Shown piece by piece: positions 15,072 to 16,453 of a stretch of DNA of 16,453 bases (within the stretch, counting starts at the first letter, position 1; the number at the start of each line of letters is the position of its first letter). The translations under genes and the position numbers were made by a program. The notes beneath the pieces were generated by a model. That model was given only the letters and a program-made list of their open reading frames with translations. It made no database searches and was not told where the DNA came from. Location of the stretch: NCBI GenBank assembly GCA_946887345.1, contig CAMPKR010000016.1:1-16453 (forward strand), read 5' to 3'. This DNA is from an uncultured Bacteroidota bacterium (GTDB lineage Bacteria > Bacteroidota > Bacteroidia > Chitinophagales > Chitinophagaceae).

Positions 15072-16453
15072 ATGTCATCATCATGCCGCCGCATATTGCT
15101 TGCGCTTTTGGTACTTTTACCTGCTCTATCAAAGGCACAGGTAACTGCAAGTTTTACGGCAGACTATTACCAGGGTTGCGACCCACACATCGTGTCCTTT
15201 ACCAACACCTCCACGGGAGCCATCTCTTATAGCTGGAACCTCGGTAATAGTACTATCACAAGTATTGCTAACCCTCAAACCAGCTATATAGGCGCCGGCA
15301 CTTACACCGTTACACTTACTGCTTATGGTGCCAACAATACTACCAGCACAGCTACTGCTACTATCACAGTTTTACCCTCGCCTTCAGTGGCATTCACGGC
15401 AAGTCCTACAGCGGGTTGTCCCGGCACTACAGTACAGTTCACCGATCAATCCGTTTTAAATGTTGCCGGCTCAGGCTCTTACCAATGGGATTTCGGTGAC
15501 GGTAGTCCCCTTTCCAATACCCAGAACACCTCTCATATTTACGGAGCTCCGGGCTTTTACAATGTCAGCCTTTTTGTAACCAACTCGCAGGGCTGTGTCG
15601 GCAACCTTGTCCAGAATTCCTATATCAATATCTACACACCTCCTGCCATTAACATCACTGCTAATACTACCTTTTTCTGTAGCGCGCCTGCCACAGCAGT
15701 TTTCATCAATAACACCACTGGTACTCAGCCCATCACTTACCAGTGGGACTTTGGCGATGGCCAGCAGGGCTCGGGCACTGCACCCACACACACTTATTCC
15801 AATACCGGCACTTATAACGTTACGGTAATCGCTACAGATGGCAACGGCTGTAAGGATACCATGGTCTACAACAACTTCATCAATGTAACTACCATAAACG
15901 CCAACTTTACCGCCCCTGACAGCGCCTGCATTTTCAACGCAGTAACCATTACCAATACGTCTTCCACTCACCAGTCCCGGACCTGGGATTTCGGTGATGG
16001 CATAGGCACTTCTACCCAAACAAGCCCCACTTACACTTACACTACGGCAGGCACCTATAATGTGACGTTGATCATTCAGAACGGTCCTTGTATTGATACT
16101 ATTATCAAGCCTATTGTTGTTCTACCTCAGCCGCCTTCAGATTTCACAATAAATCCGGGCATAGCCTGTCCGCCTCCATCTGCTTTGCAATTCACCAGTT
16201 CTGCTCCTCCGGGCTCCACTTATTGGTGGGACTTCGGCGGCGGTACCTCTACTGCTCAGAATCCCACTTACACATACACATCTACCGGTATTAAAACCAT
16301 TACCCTGGTGGTTACTACGCCTTTCGGCTGTATGGATACCATTGTACACACCGACACTATCTACAATAGTGTCCTTGAGATAAATGCCACGCCCGATTCA
16401 GGTTGTGCTCCCTTAGATGTCGCGTTCACTTTAAGTCACCTGACCAACGTTCC
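15072..16453 (+). CDS. Large secreted PKD-repeat protein, N-terminal part (runs off window)
   Basis: An open frame of 460 codons starts at ATG 15072 and continues past the window edge. Residues 1-22 are a signal peptide (RRILLALLVLLPALSKA, cleavage before Q23). The rest is a tandem array of PKD modules, at about 25-101, 105-188, 191-273, 276-350, 356-433 and a sixth from 436. The core WDFGDG occurs at 139-144, 225-230 and 305-310; it varies to WNLGN in module 1 (55-59) and WDFGGG in module 5 (386-391). Modules 2-5 each contain two cysteines 54-59 residues apart, probably a disulfide. PKD arrays of this kind form stalks or adhesin-like surfaces in Bacteroidota and usually end in a gliding-motility/T9SS C-terminal domain, which would lie outside the window. 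Composition is Thr/Ser/Asn-rich. Function beyond surface exposure cannot be stated. Confidence 0.9.
   Translation, partial: MSSSCRRILLALLVLLPALSKAQVTASFTADYYQGCDPHIVSFTNTSTGAISYSWNLGNSTITSIANPQTSYIGAGTYTVTLTAYGANNTTSTATATITVLPSPSVAFTASPTAGCPGTTVQFTDQSVLNVAGSGSYQWDFGDGSPLSNTQNTSHIYGAPGFYNVSLFVTNSQGCVGNLVQNSYINIYTPPAINITANTTFFCSAPATAVFINNTTGTQPITYQWDFGDGQQGSGTAPTHTYSNTGTYNVTVIATDGNGCKDTMVYNNFINVTTINANFTAPDSACIFNAVTITNTSSTHQSRTWDFGDGIGTSTQTSPTYTYTTAGTYNVTLIIQNGPCIDTIIKPIVVLPQPPSDFTINPGIACPPPSALQFTSSAPPGSTYWWDFGGGTSTAQNPTYTYTSTGIKTITLVVTTPFGCMDTIVHTDTIYNSVLEINATPDSGCAPLDVAFTLSHLTNV
15144..16453 (+). repeat. Tandem PKD-module array (degenerate protein-level repeats)
   Basis: Approximate module boundaries in DNA are 15144-15374, 15384-15635, 15642-15890, 15897-16121, 16137-16370 and 16377 onward, with a period of about 235-260 bp. 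Similarity is visible in the TGGGAyTTyGGyGAyGG cores and in the ACTTAyACyTAyAC segments before each module's closing strand, but the copies are diverged and not recent duplications. Confidence 0.75.

Noticed and set aside
15471..16019. Long minus-strand open frame opposite the PKD array (182 codons)
   Set aside because: It is antisense to the repetitive Thr/Ser-rich PKD coding frame, has a low-complexity Gly/Val/Ile composition, and has no recognisable motif or start context.

Overview
The window looks like chromosomal DNA from a member of the Bacteroidota, probably a Chitinophaga-type lineage. Three things point there. There is a secreted protein with a type IX secretion (T9SS) C-terminal sorting domain and a long secreted array of PKD modules. 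Several start sites are preceded by promoter elements of the Bacteroidota form TTG/TTTG-N18-20-TAnnTTTG. Translation starts mostly lack a strong Shine-Dalgarno sequence. No tRNA, rRNA, CRISPR array, insertion sequence or phage gene is visible.

Layout. Bases 1-108 are the 3' end of a rightward gene, followed by a terminator that also serves the leftward gene facing it. From 159 to 11742 every gene is on the minus strand. Reading right to left (the direction of transcription), these are: bioB, bioF, bioD, bioA and a tightly linked ferritin-like protein (11742-7098); a T9SS-exported LamG-type protein and a small conserved-looking protein (7057-5565); acetyl-CoA synthetase acs (5528-3615); diaminopimelate decarboxylase lysA (3540-2326); a LOG-family nucleotide phosphoribohydrolase (2259-1678); and an SpmA-SpmB fusion membrane protein (1646-159). 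Hairpins separate acs from lysA and lysA from the LOG gene. To the right of a 170-bp divergent promoter region, a periplasmic M16 metallopeptidase runs on the plus strand (11913-14840). A strong terminator follows, and then the start of a large PKD-repeat surface protein that runs off the right edge.

How the genes work together. The bio cluster encodes the four ring-forming steps from pimeloyl-thioester to biotin (BioF, BioA, BioD, BioB) with overlapping or nearly touching reading frames. It carries no recognisable gene for making the pimeloyl precursor (no bioC, bioH, bioG, bioI, bioW or bioZ). The last gene of the cluster, starting 4 bp after bioA, encodes a four-helix protein with the complete E...ExxH...E...ExxH ligand set of a di-iron carboxylate enzyme. 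A di-iron oxygenase inside an operon that lacks its precursor genes is the most interesting feature of the window, though its role is inferred only. The remaining genes are ordinary housekeeping and cell-surface functions: lysine/peptidoglycan precursor synthesis, acetate activation, envelope proteolysis and exported adhesin-like proteins.
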